From assembly GCF_020497125.1 (NCBI RefSeq), contig NC_059087.1:14231925-14295924 (forward strand): a DNA stretch of 64,000 bases, read 5' to 3'. The DNA is from Mauremys mutica. Taxonomy: Eukaryota; Chordata; Testudines; Geoemydidae. Position numbers and translations under genes: made by a program. This document shows, one piece after another, positions 1 to 12,605 of this stretch. Each line of letters opens with the position of its first letter. The stretch's first letter is position 1. The notes below the pieces were generated by a model, which was not told the origin of the DNA, did not search any database, and saw only the letters and a program-made list of their open reading frames with translations.

Positions 1-1539
1 CTCATGGGGTTCAATCCTGCAGCAACTGAAGCCAGTGGCAAAACTCCCACTAACTTCAAGGGGGCAGGATCAGGCCTATAATGATGCATTCCAAACACCA
101 GAACTACATTTTGAAGTTTGGGCCCATTTTTCATGGCTACTGGGTTGCTGGCCTCTGTATAAATTAACATGCTTTACGGGTGCAGAACTGCATCTATTGT
201 TGACAATTAACTGAGCCAAAGGAACAATTTTTTTCTCACACACATTTTATAGATACCATGGATTCTGTGAACTAAACAGAATCAGAATATTCAGCTTTGA
301 ATTTAGTGCTTCTTCCAAGGCCTGCTTCAGTTTTTAGCTAATATACACACAGCAGAGACTACTGGCTGGAAATGTAGATGGAAGAAAAGGTCTCCCTTTC
401 TCTCTGCTAATGAGTAATGTTACCTAGGAATTTCTTAGGCTTCTTCTCTCTCTTTGAGTGCCTACTGGTGGATTGTTAAGGTTGAAAGAGAGAGAGAACA
501 TTCCACCTGATTCTCACATATTCTTTATCAGGTGAATGGTGTATTTTGATGGTGATTTATTTCTCCAGAACAGCGTCAGAAATACTTTTTATTCTAAGGC
601 CCCGATTCTGTAACTGGCCGTGCAAAGGGCATAGTTCTGCAACTGCATGGATTCTCATTGACTTCAGCAGCTCTCCTGGCAGACACAAGGATGCCCTGGT
701 GTGCAGTCAACTGCAGAAGAAGAGGCTTCAGTAAGCATCTCTTACTTTCATAAATCATCAACAGGAATGTGCAAGTCCAGACTGTGGACATGATCAACAG
801 CCCCCAAGAAGCTGCTTGTTTTCCCCAAAGTCAAAAGCTTGCGATTGACCTGACTATAGATGTGCATGTGCCTTTACTCCTTTTGTCTTCTTCAAAATTA
901 TGGGCCTGATTTCAAAGGGTGACGAGCACTCACACTGACATCAACGGGTGCTACAGGTGCTGGGCTCTTCTGAAGAGCTGGCCCTCAAATTTAAAGACTT
1001 CTATGGAAAACACGGAGAGTTAATGCAAGAATCAGGAGGCAGAATTTGGCCCAAAGTATCGCAGAAATCTGTAACGTGGTCCAGAACATCAGGGGTGGGG
1101 TTGGAGCATGTATTGCGATCAGATTGGCTCCTCTAAAAATCACTTTAATCCTATTGTAAAAGTCTGTCTATCACTGAATAGGTTAGCAAGCTATGTTTGA
1201 TAGTGGCCAATTCACAGCACATCAAATGCAAAAGGAAAATCGGTGGGAACAGGAATTATATGCTTTATATTCTTCCACGTTTGTCAGATTGTCAAGGAGT
1301 TGGTGCCAAAAGGTAACTATTGGAAAGCCTGATTTTTCACAAAGCTACATCACTAAAAACAATAGCTTCTACCCAAAACACTGATAAAGCAAGTTCGGAG
1401 TGAGGTCTTCAATGTGCTGCAAGACTATAATATAGCCTGTAAGAAAGTCAGGCCACCCGCAGACATCAAGCAGTTGTGTTTAAAGGCATAACATAGAAAT
1501 AAAAACATGTGATCCAAGAAAAATCATAAATACGATACA

Positions 1540-1616
1540 GGCCAGATCCTGAGCTGTTGTGAACTGATGTAGCTCCATGGACTTCAATGGAGCGAGGCCA
1601 ATTTACACCATCTGAA
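1540..1616. repeat. Palindromic repeat, type A
   Basis: GGCCAGATCCTGAGCTGTTG ... CCATGGACTTCAATGG ... CAATTTACACCATCTGA is a near-palindrome centred on the ACTTCAA region. It is a hairpin-forming MITE-like family common in sauropsid DNA. Confidence 0.65.
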
Positions 1617-1682
1617 TATTCATTCAGTACATTTCCAGCTCCTCTCACGTCTCAAATAGTTCTGAGCTGATATAGTCTAGAA

Positions 1683-2429
1683 CAGTGGTTCCCAAACTTT
1701 AACAGCCTGTGAACCCCTTTCACTAACACATCAAGTCTCGCGAACCCCGTCTTAAAAATGAATATTTCCAGGGTTTTTCTCCTTTACCTGAGTATAAATT
1801 ATAAAAGCAGTGATCTTGGAAATATAAAATTTGTTTTTATGACATGCTTATTACACACTATTTAGTATTAATTATTATTTATCATAACAGTATTTTTATT
1901 ATATTATGAAAATGGCAACATTCTTCCAAGATCTCCCTTTCATAGCTTGTATCACTTGGAATAAGCCTGTTATAAGACAAGGCTCCTATGTTTCATCAAG
2001 GAGTATCCGATGTGAAACAGCAGGAAGGGATTTAAGAAGCCAACTCAAAGAGTTCCTCCTACACAAGCATTCAGGTCTTGAATAGTCCAGGGAAACAGTG
2101 CACGTTACAACAAAGCTTAAACTTGTTCTTCATAATAATTTTAAAAACAATACTAGCTGCCTATTTAATTTTAAAAACAGCAAAAAATATTCACCTCCCT
2201 TTCCGTTTCTTATACGGAGTCTTGAAGTTTAAATCGCGTCAGTGTGATAGATATGTTTGCTTTGATCTCCTTAGCTCTTGGAAGTCCAGGGGCTCCAGGC
2301 TGCTGGCCCGTGCCGCCCGGAGTCCCTAGGGACAGCTCTGTCCATCATTAGGGATTTTTTTCTCCGAGAACCCCCTGTAGCATTTTGCGAACCCCCAGGG
2401 GTTCATGAACCCCAGTTTGGGAACCACTG
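1683..2429. mobile_element. Non-autonomous hAT element, CAGTGGTTCCCAAA family, copy 1
   Basis: 747 bp with terminal inverted repeats CAGTGGTTCCCAAACTTT and CCAGTTTGGGAACCACTG. It is flanked by exact 8-bp direct repeats GTCTAGAA at 1675-1682 and 2430-2437. Eight-bp duplications and CAGTG termini are typical of hAT transposons. There is no transposase frame; the interior is AT-rich. A second copy in the same orientation is at 43097. Confidence 0.9.
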
Positions 2430-2469
2430 GTCTAGAAGTAGTTTCAGCATATTCTCAGATTAGAGACAT

Positions 2470-2700
2470 CATGGTCCAGCAGATAGGGCAGTGAACTGGA
2501 ACTCAGTGGATGTAGGTGCTATTCTTGGCTCTGCCACTGACCTGCTCTGTGACCTTGAGCAAGTCACTTCTCCTGTTTGTGCCTGTTTGCCCTCCCACGC
2601 TTTTCTGTCTTAGATTTTAAGCTCACTGGGACAGGGACTGTATTTCTGATGGTTGTTCAGTGCCTGGCATAATGGGGTGTTAATGTCATTCAAATATTTT
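2470..2700 (+). mobile_element. MIR-like tRNA-derived SINE
   Basis: GGCTCTGCCACTGACCTGCT, GTGACCTTGAGCAAGTCAC, then tail TTTTAAGCTCACTGGGACAG. Typical MIR core and 3' part. Confidence 0.85.
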
Positions 2701-3354
2701 TAGAAAAACAATCTGTGTAAACAGAAAGCTTGTTTTCCCCTTGATTTTATATGCAGTCTTAAATTTCACTGGCAATATATTTTATTGTACATAGAACAAT
2801 AAATCTATTGAGACATATTTCTCCATTTAAGATAGTCAAATAAATATTACCCTAGGTATGTCTGTGCAGTAACTAAGTGCTCAGAGAGTTCAAAAAAATC
2901 ATTTCCTCGCGTTGCAAGAGAAGAGAGGAAATTCCCCATCTGTTCTACCTGACATCTTTATCAGCTTTTCTGACCTGCCCTTCGAGATTTCAGACCTGCA
3001 GCCCACCAGCCAGAATAGAGTGAACACTGCAGAACACGCCTGCTTCAGAGTTAAAGATCAACTGTTTGGCTGCCAAATCTGAATAGCTCTTGTCTGCATC
3101 ACTGAAAAGCAATGAGGATGCTTCAGTAAGTATTCTACGTTGTTTAGGTAGATGAATAGTTGGAGCTGCTTTTCTGGCTTGTCCTCCATATGTATGCTGG
3201 CACTGCCACATAAATCTCAAAAGCCCACATGGCATACGCTATATGCTTCTCTCTTTATTCAACTAAGTAATTTTAGTACACTTCTGCTGTCTGAAACATG
3301 TACTCCATTAAGCTACAAAATTGATCCTAAATGACTGATAAATGCTTTGGAAAA

Positions 3355-4765
3355 AGAAGTTTTCTAGATGCCGCGCAATCATGGAGGACTCAATTTGAGT
3401 GACAATGTTGGAGGGTCTCATGCTGCCAGAATGAAAGCATCCTTGGAATTTCTAAACATTTTAAACGATAATTTCCTCATTCAAAAAGTGTTGCAGCCAA
3501 CATGGGGGAAACTTTATCAGACCTTGTCCTAACAGATAAAGAAGAACTGATCACAGAACTAATAACTAACAGTAGTGTTGGTAATGTGCATGCAAAATAA
3601 AGTTGAGACCAGTATATATATATAGTGCTTTAATAGGGCCAATTTCACAAAGCTAAAAAAAAAAATCTAAATCATCTGGGAGGAAGAATTTAATCAGGAA
3701 AGTATGAGTGATAATTGGAAATCATTTAAAAATACTTTTAATAGATGCCCCCAAAGCCAGAATCTTACAACTGATGAGGAAGGCTGTGTTTGTTAAAAAG
3801 CTGGTCTAGTTTAGAGGGGAAGTGACGGCAGTTGTAAAAAAATATTAAAAAGAATATATACTGAATAGAAAAAAGGGGAACTTGATAGTGATGACTTTAA
3901 ATCAGAAGTTAGGAATTGTAGAAAGTTGATAAGGGAAGCAAAGGGACATAAGGAGAAATCGATGGCCAGCAGAGTTAAGGACAATATGAAGGTGACTTTT
4001 AAATATATCAGGAAGAAAAAGAATTGGTCCATTACTAGATATAAATGAAATGGTAGAATTATCAAAAATAATGCAGAAAAGGCAGAAGTGTTTAATGAAT
4101 ATTCTGTATTTGGGGAAAAACAAATGATATAGTCTCATGCAGGGGACTAGTCTAGATGACCTCTCGAGATTCCTTACAGTCTTACACTTCTATGATTCTA
4201 TGATATGAAGATAATAACTCTATTTCTATTCCACTATTATTTCTGGAAGATGTTAAACAGAAGTTACTATAATCAGACATTTTTAAATTAGCAGTTCCAG
4301 ATAACTTGCATCGAAGAGTGTTTATAAAGCTGGCTGAGGAGCTTGCTGGACCACTAATGTTGATTTTCAATAAGCTTGAAGTACTGAGGAAGTTCCGAAG
4401 ACTGGAAGAAAGTCTTATAGTGATAGACTCTACAAGCTTCATTTATTTAGCTTAACAAATAGAAGGTTAAAGGGTGACATGATTACAGTCTGTAAGTACC
4501 TACAAATATTTGATAATGGGCTCTTCAGTCTAGCAGAGAAAGGTGCAATGTGATCCAACAGCTGGAAGTTGAAGCTACACAAATTCAGAGAAGAAATAAA
4601 GTGTAAATTTTTAACAGTGACGGTAATTAACCATTGGAAAATTTACCAGGGTTGTGATGGATTCTCCATCATTGACCATTTTAAAATCCAGATTAGATTT
4701 TCTTTTCTAAAAGATGTGCTCTAGGAATTACTTTGGAGAAGTTCCCAATTGTCCCTTATGGAATA
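3355..4765 (+). mobile_element. Decayed CR1-type LINE fragment(s)
   Basis: Segments resembling CR1 ORF2 before the RT domain (3840-4115, with AAAAGGCAGAAGTGTTTAATG) continue at about 4205 into GAGCTTGCTGGACCACTAAT. A C-terminal/3' part follows (4460-4760: GATAATGGGCTCTTCAGTCT, GGAATTACTTTGGAGAAGTTC). Many stops and deletions. A separate CR1 3' tip appears to be inserted at 4134-4204. Confidence 0.7.
4134..4204 (+). mobile_element. Short CR1 3' tip inside another CR1
   Basis: GGGGACTAGTCTAGATGACC followed by TTCTATGATTCTATGAT is the typical CR1 3' end. ATGATAT occurs on both sides (about 4124-4130 and 4198-4204), consistent with a severely 5'-truncated insertion. Confidence 0.55.
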
Positions 4766-6417
4766 AGTGCATTGCAAAGCACATACTTACTGTGAACTCT
4801 CTATTTGCAATCTTAGAGTTATAGAGGGATGATGCTATAAGCAAAGGGTGATCATAAAGGGGCTTTTCACAACTGGGAACCAAAGAGCCATAGGTTTTAC
4901 ATCTGTCCCTAGACATGCCATATCACCTCATTGATTTCATTCTGGTGATGCAGGTTTCAAATGATGGTGGAATTTGGTCCATAGCTTTTTGCCCAAGATT
5001 GTTAAGAAGCAGAATTTTATAGCAGGGTAAAAAACATCTCTATAACATCCTGCAGATCCCCACAAAAGCAGACCTGGAATAATAAAAGTGGCTGAGTAAA
5101 ACAGCCTCAGCATTGTCTCCAGGTCAGTTATTGATTACTAGGAAATCAGCCTTTTCCTTCCTTTAAAGTACATTTTGAGAATCCCAGCACAACATCATGC
5201 ACTACACATTCATGTATAAAACAGCAGGACTCGAATCGTATCCCTAGACCTGGGGCCCCGCAAAGCTATTCCGAAAGCTTGGTTCCCTCTAACTTCATTA
5301 AGATCTATATTTTCTACACTGTAAAAGAACACCTGCTTCTGGGGATAATCTCCAAAGATGGGCTGCGCTAGTCACAGATCAACAGGAGACGTAGCTCATG
5401 TCCCGGATCCTTTCTACTGTACTAAGCTCTCTCGGTCGCTTTTGTATATTGAAATCTCTTGATGAACTCCTTTTACCCCTCTGCTTTTTATGGCAACACT
5501 CCATTCTCTAGCACTTTAATTACTACAGTGCTACATAACTCCATTTAGGGCTTAGACACAACTATGATGGAAAGCAAGCCATTATGTCTCCTTTTATGGA
5601 TCCCAGCACTCTTTATGGACACCCCCCACCCCATAACTTAATTCAAGTTCTTTCCTCTCTGTCGTCCTACTCTCTCCTGCTCCATCTCAAAGATGGGATG
5701 CTATGTTATGCTCCACGTCTTCTGTAATACAGTTAACTGTGCAGTGGTTGTAACCTAAAGCCACGAGTGTGTTGCTTAATTGGAAAACGGGGTGCATCTA
5801 AATAAAAAGCACAGAAGGCGTGGAAAGAAAGTTGGCATATACAGAGTAAATGCAGAACTCCACTAAGCTGCAGGGAGACACAACTGAACGATGTGGGCCT
5901 AATTCTGCTCTTCCATATGATTGCACAACTCCCCTGGGCCGGAGCGCGAGCGGCACGATGCATCTGAGGGCCTTTTGTGCATGGTTCATCACAATGTTAC
6001 ATTGTTAAAACACTGACATCATCCTGTAACTTCTGTGCATTGTATTCTTTTGCAGCCCTCTCCCAGTCTCTCACCCTCGACCTTCCCTCCTTATCTCACC
6101 AGAACTCTCTGTTCCCAGTTACTCTTCCAAATCAACTTCTTTCAAAGCCTATTGTACTCCTGTGTCTTCCTGCTATGTGTGTGTTCCCTATAAAAAGAGA
6201 GGGAGATGGAAAATGAGAAATAGCTGTGAAATTTTAAAAAGACATAAGCAGAGAAAAAAATATCAAACACAGATAGGCTGATTCCCTGCCACATACCCCT
6301 AAGGCATCCAGAAATTGATTGGGATCTGAGACCACAGAGCACCTCTGCAGGACTTATGCGGGGGACTTCCAAATGTACAGAAAGGTAAAGAAGTCTCCGC
6401 ATCTTATACAAGCTTGT

Positions 6418-6806
6418 GAGGGCCAGATCCTCAAGCTACACTGGTGCTGAAACTGGTGCAGCTGGGAGTGAGGAGCATCATTGGCTTTATGCTTCCACCC
6501 ACCCTGGTACATGGCTCTTTTGAGTTGCACCCAGCTGCCATAGTGCTCAATGGGCTGCACCAGCAGCCAAGAAAATTTTGAGTGCAAGTACTCCAGCCAT
6601 GCCCCTTCTACCTGGGCCATGCCCCCAGCACCTCCCTCCCCCTATACAAGAAGCTCTGAGTAGCAGGGGGCTTTGGGTCAGTATATCCACCTCTATGCCA
6701 TCTGGGGATTCCCCTTTAGCAGAATGCCCAAGTAACTGGCTTTCTGGCTATGGATCAGAGCAGCCAGAGGCGACGGGGGCAAGGATCTGGCCCTGGGTAT
6801 CCACAT
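6418..6806. repeat. Longer element with type A ends
   Basis: Starts AGGGCCAGATCCTCAAGC and ends GGCAAGGATCTGGCCCTG, complementary ends about 390 bp apart. The interior is unrelated unique-looking sequence. No target duplication seen. Confidence 0.5.
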
Positions 6807-7687
6807 ATGCATTTGCAGTCTTGGACCTAACAGTTCCATCTGTTTTGCAGAGATTTTCAGCTCTGCGGGCTGAGTTCCGTTGATTAACGTTGAGTTCCTG
6901 TAAAAAAAAAGAACATTTACTGCAGGGCAGGTGGAATTTTACAGAAGAACTGTTTGGTGAAATTATTGCAGGATTCTAACTGAAAGCTCCACCTGAGAAT
7001 TAATGGTAATGGCCTCCCTCTTAGCCAGTCTTCTCCACTTATTCCTGCCACAGAAGTAGTATCACCTCACACTAAAGAAACTCTTATGGGGAATGGGTCA
7101 ATAGAAAATCTCTGGCCTGCACTAATATATTTCAGCACCAAAGAGGCAAAAAAAGTAGCAATTAAGCACAGCACAATTTGAATAATTCAATAGTTAATTT
7201 GACCCGCCAGCTTTCAGGCTATTTTTTACCTCCTACAAGACTGTACTCAGTCTCCTGGGAGAGTTATGCTGCAAAAGCCTACACCATGGTGCAGTCCAAT
7301 ATAATGGAAAACACCATGCACAAAGGGAATAAATACTATTTAAAGGGAAATATTTTTATTTTCTGAAAGTGATGGGCCACCTATGCTTAATAAATGTGAT
7401 TTGCTATGAATCAACCTGCCGAGTCACTGTGCAGAAGGTAAACCAGCCCTGTGCTGGCGAGATCACGATAAGCGATTAAAGATGGTCTATGCTGAGTTTT
7501 TCAGTCATGAGTTCGCATGGAATGTTCACCTTTATCAGTCAGTGACTCAATCCACTGGGACTCTTTGGTTCCATTCAAAACCAGTCATTAGAACAACAAC
7601 TCATCTTTAATGGTGTTTGATTTACTCCACAGTACAGCAACACTGATTCACCACAACCCAGTAGTTCGATGCAGCCCTGAGCAATAA

Positions 7688-7812
7688 TGATACAGAGACG
7701 GAGGGATGGGCTTGTAGTTAAGCCACTGGATTGGGATTCAAGAGGTGTGGGTCCAATTCCCAGCTCTGCCACAGATTTTCTGTGCGAATCTGAGTTCGTC
7801 ACAATTTCCCAG
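7688..7812 (+). mobile_element. MIR-like tRNA-derived SINE, 5' half
   Basis: TAGTTAAGCCACTGGATTGG and GTGGGTCCAATTCCCAGCTC (B-box-like) through TGCCACAGATTTTCTGTG. Confidence 0.8.
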
Positions 7813-8154
7813 TTCTCCTATTGGAACTTCCTGGGATGCTGTGTGAATATATTCACGGATATCTGTGAGGAGCTTAGACACTGGAGTGGTGATCAGAATG
7901 GAAAAGTCCATAAGCAACAACTGACTGTGAAGAGCTGAAGGTTTTCAGATCTTCCAGCTGACTCTGTAGCTGGAAACATGGATATTACTGCTGTGACCCA
8001 GGAATGCATCAACCTGCACTGCTCTCTCAGAGAAGCTTAGTGGTCACTCAACAGCCTCAGAGAGAAACTGAACCTTCTGTTGTTTCAGGTTGGCTCAACA
8101 CTAATAACAATAATAACCTATCAACTCAAGGATAACTTGAATATGTAATTATTT

Positions 8155-9512
8155 TCAGTTCCTCCAGAAAGACTGTAGATTCAAAAAGTAGTTGTCAATG
8201 GTTCACTGTCAAACTGGGAGGACATACCGAGTGGAGTACCACAGGGGTCAGTCCTGGGTCCGATACGATTCAAGACTTTCATTAATGACCTGGATAACGG
8301 AGTGGAGAGCATACTTCTAAAATCTGCAAGTGATACCAAGCTGGGAGGTACTGCAAGCATTTTTGGAGAACAGGATTAGAATTCAAAAGGATCTTGACAA
8401 ATTGGAGAATTGGTCTGAATTCAATAAGATTAAATTCAGTAAAGACGAGCAAAGTACATTTAGGAAGAAAAAAGCAAATGCATAATTACAATATGGAGAA
8501 TAACTGGCTAGGTGTTCATGCTGCTAAAAGGGAACTGGGGGTGTAACAGATCACAAATTGAAAATGAATCTACAATGTTGTGAAAAAGGCTAATATCATT
8601 CTGGGGTGTAAGACACGGGAGGTAATTGTCCCACTCTACTCGGCACTTGTGAGGCCTCGGCTGGAATAATGTGTCCAATTGTGGGCACCACATTTTCGGA
8701 AGGATGTGGATAAAATTGGAAAGAGTTTAGAGGAGAGCAACAAAAATGATAAAAGGTTTAGAAAACCAGATCTATAAAGAAAGGTTAAAAAAAACTGGGA
8801 ATGTTTAGTCTTTAGAAAAGAAGATTGAGGGGGAACCTGATAACAGTTTTCAAATATGTTAAGGGCTGTTATAAAGAGAACAGTGATCTGATCAATTGTT
8901 CTCTATGTCCACTGAAGGTAGGACAAGAAGTAATCAGCTTAATCCACAGCAAGCAAGATTTAGGTTAGATATTAGGAAAAGCTTTCTAACTATAAGGGTA
9001 GTTAAGCTCTGGACAGGGCCGGCTCCAGACCCCAGCGTGCCAAGCGCGCGCTTGGGGCGGCATGCCGCGGGGGCGCGCTTTGCCTGTCGCCGGGAGGGCG
9101 GCAGGCGGCTCCGGTGGACCTCCCGCAGGCGTGTCTGCGGAGGGTCCGCTGGTCCCGCGGCTCCAGTGGACCTTCCGCAGGCGTGCCTGCGGATGCGCCA
9201 CCGGAGCCGCGGGACCAGCGGACCCTCCGCAGGCACGTCTGCAAGAGGTCCCCCGGAGCTGTGGGACCGGCGACCACCAGAGCGCCCCCCGCGGCACGCC
9301 GCCGTGCTTGGGGCGGCGAAATTCCTAGAGTTGCCCCTGGCTCTGGAACAGGCTTCTGTGGGAAGTTGTAGAATCCGCATCACTGGAGGTTTTGAAGAAC
9401 AGGTTGGACAAACACCTGTCAGGATGTCTAAGCTTACTTGGTCCTGCCTCAGCACAGGGGGCTTGATCAGATGACCTTTCAAGGTCCCTACATTTCCATA
9501 ATTCTATGATGT
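8155..9512 (+). mobile_element. CR1 LINE, RT domain to 3' end, interrupted by hAT
   Basis: Translation gives SGVPQGSVLGPI (RT motif B region), then a mutated catalytic box (SASDTKLGG where F/ADDTKLGG is expected). The C-terminal part has GLGWNNVSNCGHHI-like residues, and the 3' end reads ATGACCTTTCAAGGTCCC...ATTCTATGATG. Many stops; no function. A hAT MITE occupies 9014-9339. Confidence 0.85.
9014..9339. mobile_element. hAT MITE (CAGGG-CGGCTC ends) inside CR1
   Basis: Ends CAGGGCCGGCTCCAG and CTAGAGTTGCCCCTG, flanked by exact 8-bp repeats GCTCTGGA at 9006-9013 and 9340-9347. It interrupts a CR1 copy: removing it and one repeat restores continuous CR1 sequence. The very GC-rich interior shows CCTGCGGAGGGTCCGC-like units that open long frames on both strands; no protein family is recognisable. 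Confidence 0.92.
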
Positions 9513-10156
9513 TTGCAAATGCAGTAACCACATACTGTACAGACCCGATAGTGAGAATGAAGATGTAAAAAAGGCCCAGAGGCAAATAACACTGCTCTGT
9601 TTTAAGGCCAAATATTCATTTCACGCACTAATATCATCAATGACTTGCTTTCCTTTAAAATACACACCACCACTTCATTTTCATTTTGTTTGATTAGGGA
9701 AAGTGTTTAAACATATGAGATCATTTATGTTCAATATCCAAGTCACAGTCTCATCATCTCTCTCCTGATTAATATAAAAGACTTGCCTTCCAAATCACTG
9801 GCTATCTCAGCTGAATCAAACTGTGACTCTCACCTCTGCTCTATTTTGATGACATTCAGGGACCAACCTGGGGTGATTAAGTCCTAGTGTACATTTACTA
9901 TCTCAGTCTTGCATCCTCAGAGTGTCAACAGAAGAGACTGCAATTTACTTAACCCTCGCCAAAAATGTTGACGTTCCCTCAAAAAAAAATCTGTCCACAT
10001 AACTTCAGTCTCTTTTCCTTTCAGTGCTATTCTGTTAATGTTATGCTGGACCATTTAGCAGCCAGTTGCCATGTCCTTGTGTCTACTGAGGACATGATGG
10101 ACTGTTTCATAACATGTACTGTAGCACGGCTTGATTAATAAGCCAGAGAAACACAC

Positions 10157-10238
10157 AAGGGGTCAGTTCCTCAGCTGGTGTAAATCACTGTTGCTCCACT
10201 GAAGCTATTTACATCTACTGAAGACTGAGCCAGAATGG
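10157..10238. repeat. Palindromic repeat, type A relic
   Basis: GGGGTCAGTTCCTCAGCTGG, TGTAAATCACTGTTGCTCCA then TATTTACATCTACTGAAGAC: the two halves are diverged complements. Confidence 0.6.
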
Positions 10239-10453
10239 GGACAATAACACAGGGTAAAGTTGGGAAGGGAAAAGAAGTCCAATGGAGAATAAATTAAAAG
10301 AAACCTTAGTTTCCTGAAATGGAAAGCAGCAATATGTCTCCAACAACTAGATGAAGAGAGATCCGGGAGGATCATCAGACTTCTAAATATTTGCCCCAGA
10401 TTGTTCTCCACAATTCTGAAACCTCTGGCCATATTCACATTGATTTATGCTGG

Positions 10454-10624
10454 CAGGGCTGCCCGGGGGGAATGGGGGGGGAGTGAGGCAATTTGCCCCA
10501 GGCCCCGGGCCCCACAGGGGCCCCCACGAGAATATAGTATTCTATAGTATTGCAACTTTTTTTTATGGAAGGGGCCCCCGAAATTGCTTTGCCCCAGGCC
10601 CCCTGAATCCTCTGGGCGGCCCTG
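10454..10624. mobile_element. Short hAT MITE
   Basis: 171 bp with ends CAGGGCTGCCCGGGGGG and CTCTGGGCGGCCCTG and exact 8-bp direct repeats TATGCTGG at 10446-10453 and 10625-10632. The internal CCCCAGGCCCC motif occurs twice (about 10497 and 10591). Confidence 0.9.
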
Positions 10625-11577
10625 TATGCTGGAGCAATTTCACTGAAGTCAAGAGACCTGCACCCACTTCCACCAAGGCTGAACCTGGCCCTTCATCACT
10701 AAGGGGCAATTTCGTACTTTTTTTCCCCTTTATGTTCTCACTGTGGTGGGTTTCTTTACATTTGTGCACCAGTCTATCTCCCAAAGTGATACTTGGAAGA
10801 CTCTCCTTTGCCAGTCACAAGCAGACTGCATTACAGCCACACCACTCGCTGGTTACACCCCAAACTGAGCACAAAGCCGGAGCTTTTTTCCACAGGAAAA
10901 GCCACGTTTTCTGTTCAGTCACCTCAAAAAGACAAGATATGCAGGTCTCAATGGAAACAACTCACGTGCCATCTGAGCATATTATTATAGATTTGCAATC
11001 TGGAAAAAGTAGTTCCTACAGGACCAGAACCTTAATGAGAGAATGTAGATGGAGTAGTGCCTTGCTCTGAGATTTAGGATTGAATCCCAGGGCTGGAATC
11101 TTCCATTCCTTGTCCTGATAAGGGGTGGGAGTAACACACCAAGTACTTAACAGTAACTTCATTTGAAAAATGAAGCAGGAAGATAGACTGACAGAAGCTC
11201 CTTTAAGTCCGTATCGGCTGGAATGGGAAAAGCAAGCGGAGTGGCTACTACATCAGTGGCGGAGATGGTTGTAGACACGCCCATGATTTGAAGGGGAGAG
11301 GGAATAGGAGTAAGATAAAGTGGCAGTGTTGTTGCCCTCCACTTGTGCCTCTGAAGCAAAGGGATACATTATCCTTTTGATGTGTGTTTGCTACTCTGAT
11401 TGCTTTCGACTCTGCAGCGACTGCCTGAGCAGAGCTCTCACAAAGGGGGGCAATGATCTCAAAGTAGCTGCAGATTCAGGCTGAGTGGTAATCACGGGAG
11501 TTGAGCATGTGCTGAGAGGAGCGCATACCAGAATGGGGCCGCTGGTCCATAGAGGCTTTTAAATAGTATACGCACAG

Positions 11578-12303
11578 TAGGGTGACCAGATCACAACCCT
11601 AAAATATCGGGACACATTGGGGTGCCGTCAGCCCCGCACACAGTCCCGCTCCTCCCAGGCTCCACCCCCACTCTGCCCCACGTTCTGCCCCCTCCCCATT
11701 CAGCCCCGCCTTGCACCCTTTCTCATCCCCCGCTGGCTTGCTGCGTCCCTCCTCAGTCCCCCACCCACCGCTCGCCTCCTCATCCCGCCCGCCCGCCGCT
11801 CACTCGCCTTTTCACCCTCCCCAACCTCCACTCACCCCGACGGCGCCAACTTCCCCTCTGCTGGGTAGGTGCTTGCCCACCTCCCGCCTCTTCCGGCCCA
11901 AGCATCCGCCCCCATTCCACCCCTTTCCCCCAAGTCCTCGCCCCTGCCCTGCCTCTTCTCCACCTCCTCCCCTGAGCGCACAGCGTCCCCGCTCCTCCCC
12001 CCTCCCCCCCGGAAAGCACTAAGTGCCACCAAACAGCTGTTAGGCGGCGGGAAGCGCTGGGAGGGGGAGGAGCAGGGATGCAGCATGCTGGTGGGAGCTG
12101 GTGGGAGCGGGGAGAAGGAGGCATGGAGGGGGGAGCTTGGCTGCAATTTTTCCCTCCCCTCCCCTTTGGCTGCCTCCCTCCCACTCGCCTCCTTAGCTGA
12201 ATATCGGGACAAATGGCGTCCCGATCGTACATTGATCGGGATGCGGAACAAAGGATTAAATATCAGGACAGTCCCGATTTTATCGGGACATCTGGTCACC
12301 TTA
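11578..12303. mobile_element. Long member of the TAGGGTGACCAGA-ended family
   Basis: Ends TAGGGTGACCAGATCAC and ATCTGGTCACCTTA, with TATCGGGACA and GTCCCGATTTTATCGGGACA motifs inside the ends, as in the 124-bp copy at 60497. The 726-bp length is mostly a C/T-rich block (about 11640-12015) followed by a G-rich block (about 12040-12140). No convincing 8-bp duplication: ACGCACAG on the left, AGACAGTC on the right. Long overlapping frames on both strands are low-complexity artefacts. Confidence 0.8.
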
Positions 12304-12424
12304 AGACAGTCTCATTTACGGTATTAGGTTCTGCCCATGCTGACCTTGGTCCTCCATGACGTTGCTACAAAACAACAAGCTTTAAGAAAACAACAACAAC
12401 CCCCTCTTACTGGGTAGTTACTCC

Positions 12425-12605
12425 ACCTAGCTTTTACACAGCCGTTTACAGCAGTAGATCTCAAAGTCCTCACAAAGGAGATCAGCACCATTTTCCTCGC
12501 TGTATGGAAAGGGAAACGGCGGCTCAGATATGCTAAGTGCCAGGACCAGAACCCAGGCCTCTGCCCTGTTCAGCAGCCAACATGGCCTCCCACTGACAAC
12601 CAAGA
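12425..12605 (-). mobile_element. MIR-like SINE, diverged
   Basis: CCATTTTCCTCGCTGTATGG, AACGGCGGCTCAGATATGC and CAGAACCCAGGCCTCTGCCC resemble a reversed MIR core. Confidence 0.5.

Noticed and set aside
8896..9585. Long frames on both strands (up to 192 residues)
   Set aside because: They span CR1 sequence and a GC-rich hAT MITE with an exact 8-bp duplication; the composition explains the lack of stops.
10447..11070. 207-residue plus-strand frame
   Set aside because: Starts inside a 171-bp hAT MITE and runs into unique intron sequence; no recognisable protein features.
11617..12327. Proline- and serine-rich frames of 117-155 residues
   Set aside because: Low-complexity C/T-rich interior of a terminal-repeat element; frames are open on both strands simultaneously.
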